From a virus: DNA of 39,887 nt. A program made the position numbers and the translations under genes. Below the pieces are notes generated by a model. The model worked only from the letters and a program-made list of their open reading frames with translations, was not told where the DNA came from and searched no databases. The first letter of the stretch is position 1, and every line of letters starts with the position of its first letter. The DNA lies in the IMG/VR virus record IMGVR_UViG_3300045738_000594, positions 1 through 39,887 of that record. The stretch is one strand, 5' to 3'. Positions 1 through 8,704 of this stretch are shown here, one piece after another.

Positions 1-108
1 CATCTCGGCAAGGCCACTCTGATATTTCTTGAAATCGGTGCGCCCCAGCATGAACTCCGAGAGTTCTCCGGCATTGAACTGGGACTGATAGAAGTTGATG
101 TTCGCCAT
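1..108 (-). CDS. Tail nozzle-type protein, N-terminal fragment
   Basis: Only the first 36 codons are in the window, and the gene runs off the left edge. It starts at an ATG (108-106) directly after the TAA of the gp11-like gene. The N-terminus has the pattern QFNAGELSEFMLGRTDFKKY, which resembles the conserved start (NF.aGE.s..l.gR.D..kY) of podovirus nozzle or tail proteins that follow the tail tubular adaptor. The gene order (adaptor, then this) supports the call. The role as a distal tail tube or nozzle component is inferred from family and position. Confidence 0.6.
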   Translation of the reverse strand, partial: MANINFYQSQFNAGELSEFMLGRTDFKKYQSGLAEM

Positions 109-690
109 TTACATCTGCCTGTCGTCAACCCATGAGCCTTCAGGCATTTGCTCGGGGTCATCCTCAATGGCATCGGACCCCTTCGCCGTCACAAGGTCTT
201 CTCCTCCTCTCTTTTCCAATCTGTCCCTGATCGCCTTTCCGGCCTTGATTGGGGTGGACATCTCCGTCGCCAACTCTTGGGCGAATGCCTCCCTGAAATC
301 AGCCGTCATCTGATTGGGGTCTGTCTCCAATCTGACGTAGTCGATGTAAAACTCTTCCGCGTCGGTGTAGAAGCCCGACGCCTTGAGCTGATAGGTAACG
401 CGGCCCACAGCGGCATCGTTGTCGAAGGCGGCGATAGTCCTGATCCAGTCGGCAGGTTTGATGTAGATGTATCTGAAGCCGCTTTTGAGAATGGGTTCAG
501 TCGTTGAGCGGCCCAACTGAGCCTCGGTCTTGGCCCAGTTCCAGTTATGGCTCCGAAGAAGGCTTTCGAGAACTACATCGTATAGGTCGTTGGCGATGTT
601 TGCGTTTCGACTGCCATCAGTCCGCGTGGTGATGCGGGCCGCGCCTATCTTACGGAGGGCCGAATTGATAATCCCAGTTTCTGAGGCCAT
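109..690 (-). CDS. Tail tubular protein A (T7 gp11-like head-tail adaptor)
   Basis: This 193-aa protein resembles the T7 gp11 / tail tubular A family, which forms the ring between the portal and the tail nozzle. Visible family features are the N-terminal helix with INSALRKIGAARI, the YDVVLESLLRSHNWNWAKTEA stretch typical of the family's first domain, and the aromatic Y-I-Y-I-K-P-A-D segment near residues 80-88. The length matches the family. It starts at ATG 690. The stop is immediately followed by the nozzle-type gene, so the two are likely translated together. The C-terminus is acidic and hydrophilic. Confidence 0.75.
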   Translation of the reverse strand: MASETGIINSALRKIGAARITTRTDGSRNANIANDLYDVVLESLLRSHNWNWAKTEAQLGRSTTEPILKSGFRYIYIKPADWIRTIAAFDNDAAVGRVTYQLKASGFYTDAEEFYIDYVRLETDPNQMTADFREAFAQELATEMSTPIKAGKAIRDRLEKRGGEDLVTAKGSDAIEDDPEQMPEGSWVDDRQM

Positions 691-700
691 TCTTCATCCT

Positions 701-1195
701 TCAGGCCTCCGATTGACGTATGTCCTTGAGATCGGACTGGATCACACCCCAGCCCGCATCCCTGTCGTTGGACGTAACCGGAAATCCAGTAAAAGGCTGG
801 AGGAGCCGGGCGTCAGGGAGGCCTTGGTTGGTGTAGAAGTCCCGATCCTGAAGATCGGGGTGCTTCTTGACGTATTGTCGAATGCCTCGAACAACGATAT
901 CGATCCGCTTGTCTGGGTCTTTTGGTTCACGATCTGGTACTGCGCCTGATCCCTTGTGCCAGTCACCGATCATGGTGACGTACACCTCCCTGCCGTCGAT
1001 CTGGTCAACCCTGAACCAGCACATGCAGGGCCGGTCTGAGTTGATGTCGGCAGTGACCCGAATGTAGTCGAGCCGGTACAGGTGTTCCCATACCTGATCG
1101 AAGTACCCCGGCGTCTCCACCTCCTCGACGGTGTCGGACGTTTTATAGGCGTAGTCTTCGCCGTTAACGTGAAGGTCTTGATATCGCATGCTCAT
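701..1195 (-). CDS. Hypothetical protein, probable virion or assembly protein
   Basis: I do not recognise this 164-aa soluble, charged protein. It has no signal peptide or membrane segment. The chosen start, ATG 1195, lies behind a GAGAGG ribosome-binding site located inside the last codons of the upstream glycosyltransferase gene; a second in-frame ATG lies at 1189. It sits between the sugar-modification cluster and the tail tubular protein gene. It could therefore be the first structural gene after the cluster or the last cluster gene. Nothing in the sequence decides this. Confidence 0.6.
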   Translation of the reverse strand: MSMRYQDLHVNGEDYAYKTSDTVEEVETPGYFDQVWEHLYRLDYIRVTADINSDRPCMCWFRVDQIDGREVYVTMIGDWHKGSGAVPDREPKDPDKRIDIVVRGIRQYVKKHPDLQDRDFYTNQGLPDARLLQPFTGFPVTSNDRDAGWGVIQSDLKDIRQSEA

Positions 1196-1197
1196 GG

Positions 1198-1941
1198 CTA
1201 CAACCTCTCCCTGTCGGCCTCATTGATTTCGGCCATATTGTGCCTCCACTCGTCGGCAAACGCAACATTTTGCCATTCCTCAAACCACGGCCCCCCTCTG
1301 GTGAAGTGGACAATGGCAGGATTTAACTTGTCTGAGCTGTATCCCTCCAGCCAATTCCACACCTCTGGAAGCTTCCCGATATTCCCCTCTGGGGGGCTGG
1401 TATTGGTCAGCCAATCGAAATGATGGAGCCATCGGCCCGGCTTGGTATTGACATCATCGAGGGACAGATTGCGATGATCTGGATGGCCGCAATTCCACAG
1501 CACCAAGCTCGACCAGTTTTTGCGGTCATATCCCTCCTGAACCTGACCCATCATTTTTGTCTCGCCCGACTTGATCTTCTGGAAATTCTTGACGCACATC
1601 AGGGCGTATTTGTCGTCTCTCATCTCCCAAAGCGTGTTCATGTCCTCGCGGACCAGCATGTCCAAATCCATGAAGATCGCCCAGCCGCGCCGGGCCATCA
1701 GGAATGGAACCAGAAACCGGGTGAAGGTGAAGGCTGTGGAGAACGGTCTTTCGTCTTCGCTGTCTCGAATGACCCCAGCGGGATCAATATAAGATGATCG
1801 CCGATACAATCCCATGTGACGCAGATCGTCTTGGACAAGTGGAGTGACGCTTGCATTAGGGGTATGTTTGAGAATTGTATGTCGGGCCACGCAGTAAGCA
1901 TCATGCTCTTCGATGTCATAGCCGATGTAAATTGGGATCAT
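1198..1941 (-). CDS. GT-A fold glycosyltransferase
   Basis: This 247-aa protein begins MIPIYIGYDIEEHDAY, a pattern seen in small GT8-like glycosyltransferases. It carries a DxD motif (FMDLDML, Asp92 and Asp94) preceded by a hydrophobic strand. DxD binds the metal and nucleotide-sugar diphosphate in GT-A enzymes. The C-terminal half has conserved-looking W and H residues (VHFTRGGPW). It overlaps the upstream glycosyltransferase by 4 bp (ATGA), indicating translational coupling. Donor and acceptor are unknown. It is the last enzyme-type gene of the cluster before the tail genes. Confidence 0.75.
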   Translation of the reverse strand: MIPIYIGYDIEEHDAYCVARHTILKHTPNASVTPLVQDDLRHMGLYRRSSYIDPAGVIRDSEDERPFSTAFTFTRFLVPFLMARRGWAIFMDLDMLVREDMNTLWEMRDDKYALMCVKNFQKIKSGETKMMGQVQEGYDRKNWSSLVLWNCGHPDHRNLSLDDVNTKPGRWLHHFDWLTNTSPPEGNIGKLPEVWNWLEGYSSDKLNPAIVHFTRGGPWFEEWQNVAFADEWRHNMAEINEADRERL

Positions 1942-2771
1942 TTGTTGCGGTCTCCAATTCTGAGGGTTGGATTGGGTCTGATAATTTCAGATTTGCGGGG
2001 TTTCTCTGGGATGTGCCGCTCTGGGCTAAAGCCCTTCTCCTTCCTCCGGTCGCCCTTCAGATGATCGATGTATGCGCCCAGAGGAGAACTGACCCAACAA
2101 TGCCGCTTTCCCTTCGGCGTCATGTTATGGCAATTCATGCCGGTCTTCTCCAAAATCTGACGGCAATGGTCAAAGACAAAACTGTTGTGCCATTCGCGCA
2201 GGGTGAAGACCAGATCGCTCTCATACATGGCGGCCCAATCCTCGGTCAGGCGTTTGGCCTCTGGGAGCCTGAAGGCGGTAAAACCGCATTCTGAATGATA
2301 GCCTCCCGTGCGGCCCAGATAGGCTACACAGGCCTTCTTCGGTAACAGGCTGGGTACAAATCCCTCCGGCACCCCCTTGAAGACTACACAGTCGGCATCC
2401 ATCCAGACGACGATCCCGTGGCCGATCCGCTTGGCCTGATGCCGGATGTAGAAGGGGATGCGGGCAAATTTGACAGCATCAAAACGGAAATTATATCCGG
2501 CATTCGCCAGTTTGGCCTTCCATGCGAAACCGGGTTTCTGCACTCTGCCTGTGGCATAGGAATCGTTACCGTAATCGGCAAGGAACTTCATAAGATCGGA
2601 GAGGAGGGTGACGTTGATCTGTTCCACCCAGTCCAGTTCGGGCCGGTTCTCTTCGACGTAGGCCACCCACCGGACCTCTGGGTCTTGCCAGTTTTCCCTG
2701 ACACTCTGCATGAACCGCTGGGCATACTGGGTCCAGCCGCTCGGCGACCATCCTGTGACTATCGTCACCAC
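1938..2771 (-). CDS. GT-A fold glycosyltransferase
   Basis: This 277-aa protein has a GT-A-like layout. An N-terminal MVTIVTGWSP strand leads to a WMDADCVV motif (Asp125, Asp127) for metal/nucleotide-sugar binding, followed by a region with YHSECGF. It starts at GTG 2771 (an adjacent GTG at 2768 is possible) inside the end of the SDR gene and overlaps the next glycosyltransferase by 4 bp. The C-terminal 30 residues are basic and proline-rich. Acceptor and sugar cannot be told from the sequence. Confidence 0.72.
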   Translation of the reverse strand: MVTIVTGWSPSGWTQYAQRFMQSVRENWQDPEVRWVAYVEENRPELDWVEQINVTLLSDLMKFLADYGNDSYATGRVQKPGFAWKAKLANAGYNFRFDAVKFARIPFYIRHQAKRIGHGIVVWMDADCVVFKGVPEGFVPSLLPKKACVAYLGRTGGYHSECGFTAFRLPEAKRLTEDWAAMYESDLVFTLREWHNSFVFDHCRQILEKTGMNCHNMTPKGKRHCWVSSPLGAYIDHLKGDRRKEKGFSPERHIPEKPRKSEIIRPNPTLRIGDRNK

Positions 2772-3358
2772 CAGCCCGGCCCCCCCTTCATTTCGATGAC
2801 AGTATTGGTGATATAGCCCTCATCGAGGTATAGCAGAAAGTAGACGAGGCGGGCCACCTCCTTCGCCTTCAGAAACCGTTCCTTGGGATGTTCCGACACT
2901 CGCCGCCGGAGGCTTTTCATGCCGTCCTCGTTCCTGCGCTGGGTCATCCCGCTGTCCATGATGATGGTCGGGGCGATGCAGACGATCTGCTGGTCCCCCG
3001 TGATGCGGGCATTCCTGACGTAGTTGTGGACCCCGGCCTTGGCGGCGGCGTAGACCTGATCGTAGCTCCCCGCCTCACCGGCCTTTGATCCGATGATGCA
3101 GATGCGGGCTTTGGGGTTGTTTAACAAGATAAGCTCACACGATCTAATCGGGCCAAGTGCATTCACCCGCATGCTTTCCTGTGCCTCGCTGTCAGCTTGG
3201 TCAACGATCCTCTTGTTGTGGAGAACGCCAGCGGCCAGAAGATAGCGGTTACATGTTCCTTCCTTGTGATCCCCAAGCCTGACCACCGTCTCCTGCTTCG
3301 GAAGGAATTGGCTCAACTCCTTGACAATCGTCGTATTGTAGCCCGTTACCGCGATCAT
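2765..3358 (-). CDS. Short-chain dehydrogenase/reductase (SDR)
   Basis: A 197-aa Rossmann-type protein. The catalytic YxxxK is visible as YAAAK (Tyr103, Lys107), preceded by Ser91 in IGSKAG and by an active-site-type Asn66 in VNALGP. The N-terminal nucleotide loop (AVTGYNTTI) is atypical compared with the usual TGxxxGIG, and the protein is shorter than the usual 240-260 aa. The start ATG 3358 overlaps the upstream stop (ATGA). Likely an NAD(P)-dependent sugar or small-molecule reductase acting with neighbouring glycan genes; the substrate is unknown. Confidence 0.7.
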   Translation of the reverse strand: MIAVTGYNTTIVKELSQFLPKQETVVRLGDHKEGTCNRYLLAAGVLHNKRIVDQADSEAQESMRVNALGPIRSCELILLNNPKARICIIGSKAGEAGSYDQVYAAAKAGVHNYVRNARITGDQQIVCIAPTIIMDSGMTQRRNEDGMKSLRRRVSEHPKERFLKAKEVARLVYFLLYLDEGYITNTVIEMKGGPGWW

Positions 3359-3816
3359 GTGAACCAAGCCTCCCAGATGCGGCGACCGTAGCCGTGCCAC
3401 TCCTCGACGTTCATCATTTCCTTCTTGCCTACGAACTCACAGGCGTATGTGATCGGCGACCAGTCGGGAAGCTCCCGCTGGAAGTCCTCGGCCATGTCGT
3501 TTGGAACCTTGGCCGTCAGGATCATAAATTCGGTGTCCGGCGGGATGTCGAGATGCACCTCCTTGACCGGCTTCGGCGGGCCGAGCGGTCGCTCCTCCTC
3601 AACCGGGCCGGGACCGGGGAATTTTACAACCCCTTGTTCCCCCTCATAGTTCTCGGCCCATTCGGTGACAGCCAGCATCATATACATCTCGTCACCTTTG
3701 TCCTCATCCTTGCGGTCACTAACCTCAAATGCACTCAGTATCGAAAACGTAAAGTCTCTCATATCCTTGAAACTAAGGCCAAGGATCACGGCCTTCAGGC
3801 TACTCAGATTGAACAT
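3355..3816 (-). CDS. Hypothetical protein in modification cluster
   Basis: This 153-aa protein is not recognised. The N-terminal 40 residues are moderately hydrophobic, the middle is proline- and acid-rich, and the C-terminus is aromatic (EWHGYGRRIWEAWF). ATG 3816 follows a good GGGAG site within the upstream oxidoreductase gene, with 17-bp overlap. Its 3' end overlaps the SDR start by 4 bp. It is clearly part of the same coupled operon, but no function can be assigned. Confidence 0.55.
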   Translation of the reverse strand: MFNLSSLKAVILGLSFKDMRDFTFSILSAFEVSDRKDEDKGDEMYMMLAVTEWAENYEGEQGVVKFPGPGPVEEERPLGPPKPVKEVHLDIPPDTEFMILTAKVPNDMAEDFQRELPDWSPITYACEFVGKKEMMNVEEWHGYGRRIWEAWFT

Positions 3817-4783
3817 CGATAATCTCCCTTACTCTCCTCGCCGCCGAGAAGATCGCGTCGATCTTGCCCGGCTGTACTTGAATGAACCGTCCTTCGTTCC
3901 GCACGATGCACTGGCGGCTGTCGGCCCGACTTAGCGGCACTCCTCTGATCGAGGTGACGCATCCCTTCCACTTCCATGTATCGTTAAACCAAGGGACGTA
4001 GCCTTTGATGACACTCTCCATCGCCGCTTTATTCTCTTCAATCTCCTCAAGAGATTGCTCTTTGAGAATGGTTGCCGCCTCTTCATACGTCTCTGTCTTC
4101 ATTATCGGCGTGTACTCGACAGCCGTCAGCGAAACGCCACCATCCCACCACGGGTAGATGGAAGCGAATGGCCCATCCATGACTGTGATCGCCATCTCGG
4201 GGCCATCGTAGAGATGCATGATACACGGCTCGTATAAAGCAATCCCTTCGGACCCGAAGGCACCAAATGTGCAATCAATCGTCCAGTCCCACTCGTCGCC
4301 GAATACCGGCTGGACGTTGGTATTCAGTTCCGCATTGTCCTTCAATACCTTCTCGAACATCCGCTTTGCCATGCCCTGCTGGATCAATCCTTCAGGACAC
4401 TGTACCGCCCCCTCCAAGCTGGTCAGGCGGTGGGCGGCAGGATTGATTTCAAAGAACGGCGATCCACTCTCGCGGAGAACGCTGAGATAGGATTGGTAGT
4501 CGATCAGGCTGGTGTCGGCGATGGCATAGATATTATATTTTACCGGCGTGACAAGTGGCGGATAAACTTCTTGGAAAAGCTTGTGACCAACAAGGGACGC
4601 CGCCCGCGTCTTGGCGCACCGAGGATAGTGAAACCCTAGATGGAGCCGCGACTGATTGTTGGATGATGCCCCGCTGAAGAGGCTGTCGCTTTTCTCGAAG
4701 ATGGTGATGTCATAGCCGAGGGCTTTGAGGGTTGATCCGATGTGGCACCCGTACCAGCCTCCCCCAATGATCCTAATCTTCAT
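3800..4783 (-). CDS. FAD-dependent oxidoreductase (DAO-like)
   Basis: A 327-aa protein with an N-terminal dinucleotide-binding fold: strand KIRIIGGGWYGCHIG (Gly at residues 7-9 and 12) followed by an acidic strand end (ITIFEKSD), the classical FAD-binding beta-alpha-beta unit of amino-acid or sugar oxidases. A second conserved-looking stretch (SRLHLGFHYPR) resembles the FAD-contacting region of the DAO family. It overlaps both neighbours by a few bases (4 and 17 bp). It probably oxidises or rearranges a sugar or amino-acid substrate in the pathway encoded here. The substrate is unknown. Confidence 0.65.
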   Translation of the reverse strand: MKIRIIGGGWYGCHIGSTLKALGYDITIFEKSDSLFSGASSNNQSRLHLGFHYPRCAKTRAASLVGHKLFQEVYPPLVTPVKYNIYAIADTSLIDYQSYLSVLRESGSPFFEINPAAHRLTSLEGAVQCPEGLIQQGMAKRMFEKVLKDNAELNTNVQPVFGDEWDWTIDCTFGAFGSEGIALYEPCIMHLYDGPEMAITVMDGPFASIYPWWDGGVSLTAVEYTPIMKTETYEEAATILKEQSLEEIEENKAAMESVIKGYVPWFNDTWKWKGCVTSIRGVPLSRADSRQCIVRNEGRFIQVQPGKIDAIFSAARRVREIIDVQSE

Positions 4784-5298
4784 GTTTTATGTTCCCACAC
4801 TGATCGGGAACACTTCCGACTCCGGCCCACATTCAACTCCACCAAATGGAATGACTGCGCCATCTCCTCAATCTGGTTGGCTCCCTTTCTCAAATCGACA
4901 ATGATCGTGCCGCCCGGTCTAAGGCTCCTCTTCACCAAGTCCATATAAGTATGTATCGGGTAGTGGAATCCCCAACTTTTGAGACTGATAATCAGGTCGG
5001 CTGGAATGGTCAATCTCGGGTTGGCCGTGTAGCCAATGGCCTTACACATCCCCAGCATCTTCACTTTCCTGACTGCATGGGTTACGTCTTTCCACGGATT
5101 TGTTCCTTCTGGGTGCCACCCCATCTGACTACGGCACTTGCTGTTACCGTCCATCAGGTGAACTTCGATAGGGCGCAGAGATGGAACGAGGAGTTTGTGG
5201 ATGAGGCCCGAGCCACAACCGATATCGAGAACGCTGATAGGCTTACCGCACCAGTTAGCGATATCGTACCAGTCCTTGGCTTTATTCTCCTCGCTCAT
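4780..5298 (-). CDS. Class I SAM-dependent methyltransferase
   Basis: A 172-aa protein with SAM-binding motif I VLDIGCGSG near residues 23-31, an acidic motif II (HLMDGNS) and a late strand (GGTIIVDLRKG) typical of class I methyltransferases. Start ATG 5298 overlaps the stop of the upstream fusion gene (ATGA). Longer readings upstream in the same frame overlap the preceding coding region and were rejected. Target (glycan, protein or small molecule) unknown. It is the second methyltransferase domain in a row. Confidence 0.75.
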   Translation of the reverse strand: MSEENKAKDWYDIANWCGKPISVLDIGCGSGLIHKLLVPSLRPIEVHLMDGNSKCRSQMGWHPEGTNPWKDVTHAVRKVKMLGMCKAIGYTANPRLTIPADLIISLKSWGFHYPIHTYMDLVKRSLRPGGTIIVDLRKGANQIEEMAQSFHLVELNVGRSRKCSRSVWEHKT

Positions 5299-6815
5299 TT
5301 CTCGCCTTCCATAGAGGAACAAACCCGCACATCCACCCCCTCGAAATTTCTGGCGTTGATCTTCTTTCGCCACCAGCCGCGATCCCTGATTGTCAAATGA
5401 CAATTCCTGCCATCCGGCAGATGCTTCCGCGCCGGGCCGGTATGAACGGCAAAGAAGGCGAACTTGAGAGCGTAGGAGAAGACATGATCGATCAAGTCGT
5501 CCAAGTCCTTCTCCTCGATATGCTCCAGCATGTCGATGCAGAGAACACCATCGAATTTCTGCCCCTTCCGTGGCGGCTTCTCGAACTCCGGCACCGCCGG
5601 ATCGTACATGGTCGGCAACCCAGACAGCCACCCCGTCCAAGACGTATGCTCTCGCTTCGACTTGTACTGCTCTCCCTTCCCGCATCCGTAGTCGAGGAGT
5701 GTCTCGGAGGCGTGTGCCTGTATCATCTCGCCTATCTCCTTGCGCCAGCTACAGGTAGACAGTCCTTTGAAAAAGTTGCCTCTGGCGTGGAGAAATTTGT
5801 ATTGTTCGATAAGCCGGTTCTTGTCTGAAGACTGGATAAACGCCGGGTCAGTCAGCATGGCCTTTGGCGTCTGTTCGAGGATCAACCCCCACGCCTCTCC
5901 GCTCTTCATCTCGTCGGGCGTGAACTGGCAGTATGCAATATCACAAAAGAACTGGTGCCGCTCGGAATCGGTTGGATGCCACGGGTCATCGATCCGCCAT
6001 GTCAATTCGTTGGAATCATCACATTTAGACATCGTCTTTGCGATGCTGTCGCCCACCGTCAGAATTGGAACGCCGGAGATGAGGGCGTCAAGGGCGGCGT
6101 TGGACCCCCAAGTTACCAGACACCAACAATTCTCAAGTTCTTTCCATATGCGGTCTTGGGGGCTAGACATACGGGCGGTGGACTTTCCTGTCATCGGCTT
6201 AATTTCATCCGAGTGTCGAACAGCGTAGCTCGGCTTCGGCCTGTAAACCATCGGGCCGTTCCATCCATCATTGAGACGCCTTAAAATGCCCTTGTAATAG
6301 TCATGGACCGATCCACGCACCATATGGAAATCGTGGAACTTCTGGGAGCTACCGGCGACGAGAATGTGTTTGCCTTCTTTGTTGTCGTCCCGCCAAGGGC
6401 AGAGCTTGATGCCCCACCGATTGAAGCGATCCGAGGGCCGCCCGCACCGGAAATATTGATGGGGATAGAAGCCGTCCACGCTCAAGCGCCATAGGTTCTT
6501 CATTCCCTTCTCGCCCAGCCCGATGGGCCGGAAGTGGGGCTTATCGAGAAACATGATCTGCCTAGACTGCTTCAGGTAGGCCTCGCTGATCCGGCGGGAC
6601 GATCCCTTGCAACCGAAGACGATGGCGAGATCGCAATCCTGTTGGACGCCGTCGAACTCGCCGGATGGCATCATGTCGATGGTATCGCCGTGCTGGAGCG
6701 CCCCCTTGCGAAGAGCCTCGAAGAGTTTCTTCTCACGCTCCTTGGCCCGACCTATCTTGTGCTTCGGCTTGATAGTGCTGTCGCTTTCATGGGCAACATA
6801 AAAAATACATCTCAT
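5295..6815 (-). CDS. Fusion: capsule-synthesis-like domain plus methyltransferase
   Basis: This 506-aa protein has two parts. Residues 1-330 share the layout of the neighbouring proteins at 8701, 9543 and 10385. These features are an N-terminal AIVFGCKG-like strand, a MFLDKPHF segment, KHILVAGSSQ, a VYRPKPS motif and a late LVTWGSNAALDALISGVP segment. The last resembles nucleotide-sugar or lipid-carrier transferases of capsule-synthesis type. From residue 373 a class I methyltransferase starts (LLDYGCGKG, then FDGVLCIDMLEHI). Start ATG 6815 overlaps the upstream stop. The fusion suggests transfer and methylation occur on the same product. The transferase call is inferred from motif similarity only. 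Confidence 0.65.
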   Translation of the reverse strand: MRCIFYVAHESDSTIKPKHKIGRAKEREKKLFEALRKGALQHGDTIDMMPSGEFDGVQQDCDLAIVFGCKGSSRRISEAYLKQSRQIMFLDKPHFRPIGLGEKGMKNLWRLSVDGFYPHQYFRCGRPSDRFNRWGIKLCPWRDDNKEGKHILVAGSSQKFHDFHMVRGSVHDYYKGILRRLNDGWNGPMVYRPKPSYAVRHSDEIKPMTGKSTARMSSPQDRIWKELENCWCLVTWGSNAALDALISGVPILTVGDSIAKTMSKCDDSNELTWRIDDPWHPTDSERHQFFCDIAYCQFTPDEMKSGEAWGLILEQTPKAMLTDPAFIQSSDKNRLIEQYKFLHARGNFFKGLSTCSWRKEIGEMIQAHASETLLDYGCGKGEQYKSKREHTSWTGWLSGLPTMYDPAVPEFEKPPRKGQKFDGVLCIDMLEHIEEKDLDDLIDHVFSYALKFAFFAVHTGPARKHLPDGRNCHLTIRDRGWWRKKINARNFEGVDVRVCSSMEGEK

Positions 6816-7504
6816 CGCCGCCACCTCCAATTCTCAAACCCTTTGGTTCGCGTTGTCTCTGCCTCGTATTTTTGAAAATCGTAGCCACGCAAAAAAGCGT
6901 CGAGGCCAATGTGGTCCGAGCTTTCGAGATTGATCTCAATCTGTACAGAGCGGAGCTGTGGATTTTCCAACGTCTCTGCCATCCCCGCCATGACTCTCGG
7001 CTCGTCGCCATCGACATCGACCTTGATATGCGTTGGCCTCAAATTCAGATCATCGATCCTGATTTCCCACGATCCCTGCAAATGATCGGGCTTTGATTTT
7101 GTGCGACGGTGTATCTGGTGACCGGAGTGGCCGAGGATCAGACGGCCAACCTTTAACTGGGCCGGTCCAGTCTCGTCCGAGGCGGCGAGGGGATAAGCCC
7201 AGATTTGACCACTCATTCGATTAGCCTGAATATTCTGGTTTAATCGGGCGAAATTCTGGCTTTCAGGCTCCAATGCCCACACCCGGCAATCCATCACCAC
7301 GGCGGCGAAGAGGGAATAAACGCCGACGTTGGCTCCGACATCGATGAGAATGTCTTCCGGCTCAGTCATTGTCCTCAACCACGCGATTGTGCCTTTCTCT
7401 TTTCTCCACATTGAGGTTGCCCGCTTCTTGGAGATACCCTCGCCGACGATGAAATTGATGGTCTTGCCGGTGACCGGGTCTTTCTCTTCATGTCTCACCC
7501 TCAT
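6812..7504 (-). CDS. FkbM-family methyltransferase
   Basis: A 230-aa protein with SAM motif I ILIDVGANVGVYSLFA (residues 52-67), an acidic ribose-binding position (WALEPE), an HIKVDVDGDE motif and QIEIN near the C-terminus. This arrangement is characteristic of FkbM O-methyltransferases, which often methylate sugar hydroxyls in surface polysaccharide or antibiotic pathways. ATG 7504 overlaps the upstream oxygenase gene by 17 bp, and the stop overlaps the fusion gene start. Likely modifies a glycan made by the surrounding genes (inference). Confidence 0.82.
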   Translation of the reverse strand: MRVRHEEKDPVTGKTINFIVGEGISKKRATSMWRKEKGTIAWLRTMTEPEDILIDVGANVGVYSLFAAVVMDCRVWALEPESQNFARLNQNIQANRMSGQIWAYPLAASDETGPAQLKVGRLILGHSGHQIHRRTKSKPDHLQGSWEIRIDDLNLRPTHIKVDVDGDEPRVMAGMAETLENPQLRSVQIEINLESSDHIGLDAFLRGYDFQKYEAETTRTKGFENWRWRR

Positions 7505-8180
7505 CCTCCCACAGCTCTGGGTGCCGCTTGATGTTGATCTTCTTCACCTTCTTGCGCGTCGGGTTTTTTTTAAACTGCCGCTCCTCGCCGCCGACATTCT
7601 GCCTGTGTTTCCGCTTGGATTGGACGAGGTTTAAAGTCAGGGTGTTTCTATACTCCCCCTCCGGCCCAGTGAACACCGGCACCTGATGCCAGCTATCATC
7701 ATTCTTAATCATCCAGACGCCGCGGTTGATCTTCCAAGGCACTGGCGTCCACGGCCCCTCCTGCTTCGGCGCAAACTCGGTCGGAGCCGGGACGCCGGAA
7801 TGATAGATGACGATGGACAGCACCTTCACATCGCTGTCGGTGTGGGGAAACAGGTAGCCGCCGTTGGTTACAAGGGAGGAAAATTCCATCCTGCCATCAT
7901 CGGCCCTGACATCGAAGACGCTCCGGCCCCAGTCGCGGAAGCCGTCTCCAGCGATCCATCTGAAGAACGGGAGGAACGGCCCGAGGTAAGGCCGGAACTC
8001 TTTCTTGCCCCGGTTGAGGTGCCACTTCTCATGGCCGTAACCACTGGCCTTACCCTTCATCTTATTAAACACCTCGACCGGCGGGAAGTAGTCGAGCAGT
8101 CCCGGCTCGATGAGGATGTCATCGATGTAGCCGTAGCTGAACGGCTTGGTCTGGAGAGTTACAACGTCTCTGGAAAGCAT
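7488..8180 (-). CDS. Fe(II)/2-oxoglutarate-dependent oxygenase
   Basis: A 230-aa protein with the metal-binding triad of 2OG oxygenases: HxD (FPHTDSD, His113 and Asp115), a distal His165 (DSWHQV) and Arg178 (EYRNTLTLNL), which would bind 2-oxoglutarate. The spacing fits a prolyl-hydroxylase-like jelly-roll core. The C-terminal 40 residues are very basic (KKNPTRKKVKK) and may contact nucleic acid or an acidic partner. It overlaps its upstream neighbour by 22 bp. Substrate unknown. A second, distinct 2OG oxygenase lies at 13064-13624. Confidence 0.72.
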   Translation of the reverse strand: MLSRDVVTLQTKPFSYGYIDDILIEPGLLDYFPPVEVFNKMKGKASGYGHEKWHLNRGKKEFRPYLGPFLPFFRWIAGDGFRDWGRSVFDVRADDGRMEFSSLVTNGGYLFPHTDSDVKVLSIVIYHSGVPAPTEFAPKQEGPWTPVPWKINRGVWMIKNDDSWHQVPVFTGPEGEYRNTLTLNLVQSKRKHRQNVGGEERQFKKNPTRKKVKKINIKRHPELWEDEGET

Positions 8181-8704
8181 GATATTTCCAAATTGAAGTC
8201 GGCGGTGACCAGAGCGAGAATATCGGCCTCGGCATCATAGTCGTGATACTTCCTTGTCAGCTTCAGGTCACGGTAACAGGACAGATAGTGTTCGTTGTCC
8301 CGGTTGACGATGTTGTCGAAGCCGAAGAGGCTGATCTCATCGAAGCCATTCTGATGGGCCATAATCACCGCCGCCGTTCCCCGGCTGAAATGCCCGGCTC
8401 TATCTTCTCTCTTGATGATCCTATACTTCTTCAGAAGTTCCCAGTCTGGTCCAGTGTTCTTATCGTAGCACCAGAGGTTTATGTCTTTGATCATCGACCT
8501 CGGATCAAGATCGAGGCGTTTGCGGCCAGTCTCTGTAAACATCAGGATGTCGGTACGCTCCCCGAAGTCATCCACGGTCATATCAACGATGGCGTCGGCT
8601 GGGTCTTTGGCGAAGCGGAGGACATCAAGATGGCTGTCGATGTAGCCGCCGAGGTCTTTCCCGATCAGCGATTGGCCGTGTCCGACGATGGCGATGTCTC
8701 TCAT
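8159..8704 (-). CDS. Glycosyltransferase-like protein (sialyltransferase/DUF115-like)
   Basis: A 181-aa protein beginning MRDIAIVGHGQSLIG, a nucleotide-binding-type strand and loop, with a later SRGTAAVIMAHQNGFDEISL segment. The pattern 'S/G-T-A... a-G-f-x-x-I-x-L-x-G-x-D' (LFGFDN) resembles GT29/GT42 sialyltransferases and DUF115-type proteins. The gene at 11603-12193 has the same two segments and looks like a distant paralogue. ATG 8704 overlaps the upstream stop. Family membership is my reading of these motifs; the transferred group is unknown. Confidence 0.5.
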   Translation of the reverse strand: MRDIAIVGHGQSLIGKDLGGYIDSHLDVLRFAKDPADAIVDMTVDDFGERTDILMFTETGRKRLDLDPRSMIKDINLWCYDKNTGPDWELLKKYRIIKREDRAGHFSRGTAAVIMAHQNGFDEISLFGFDNIVNRDNEHYLSCYRDLKLTRKYHDYDAEADILALVTADFNLEISCFPETL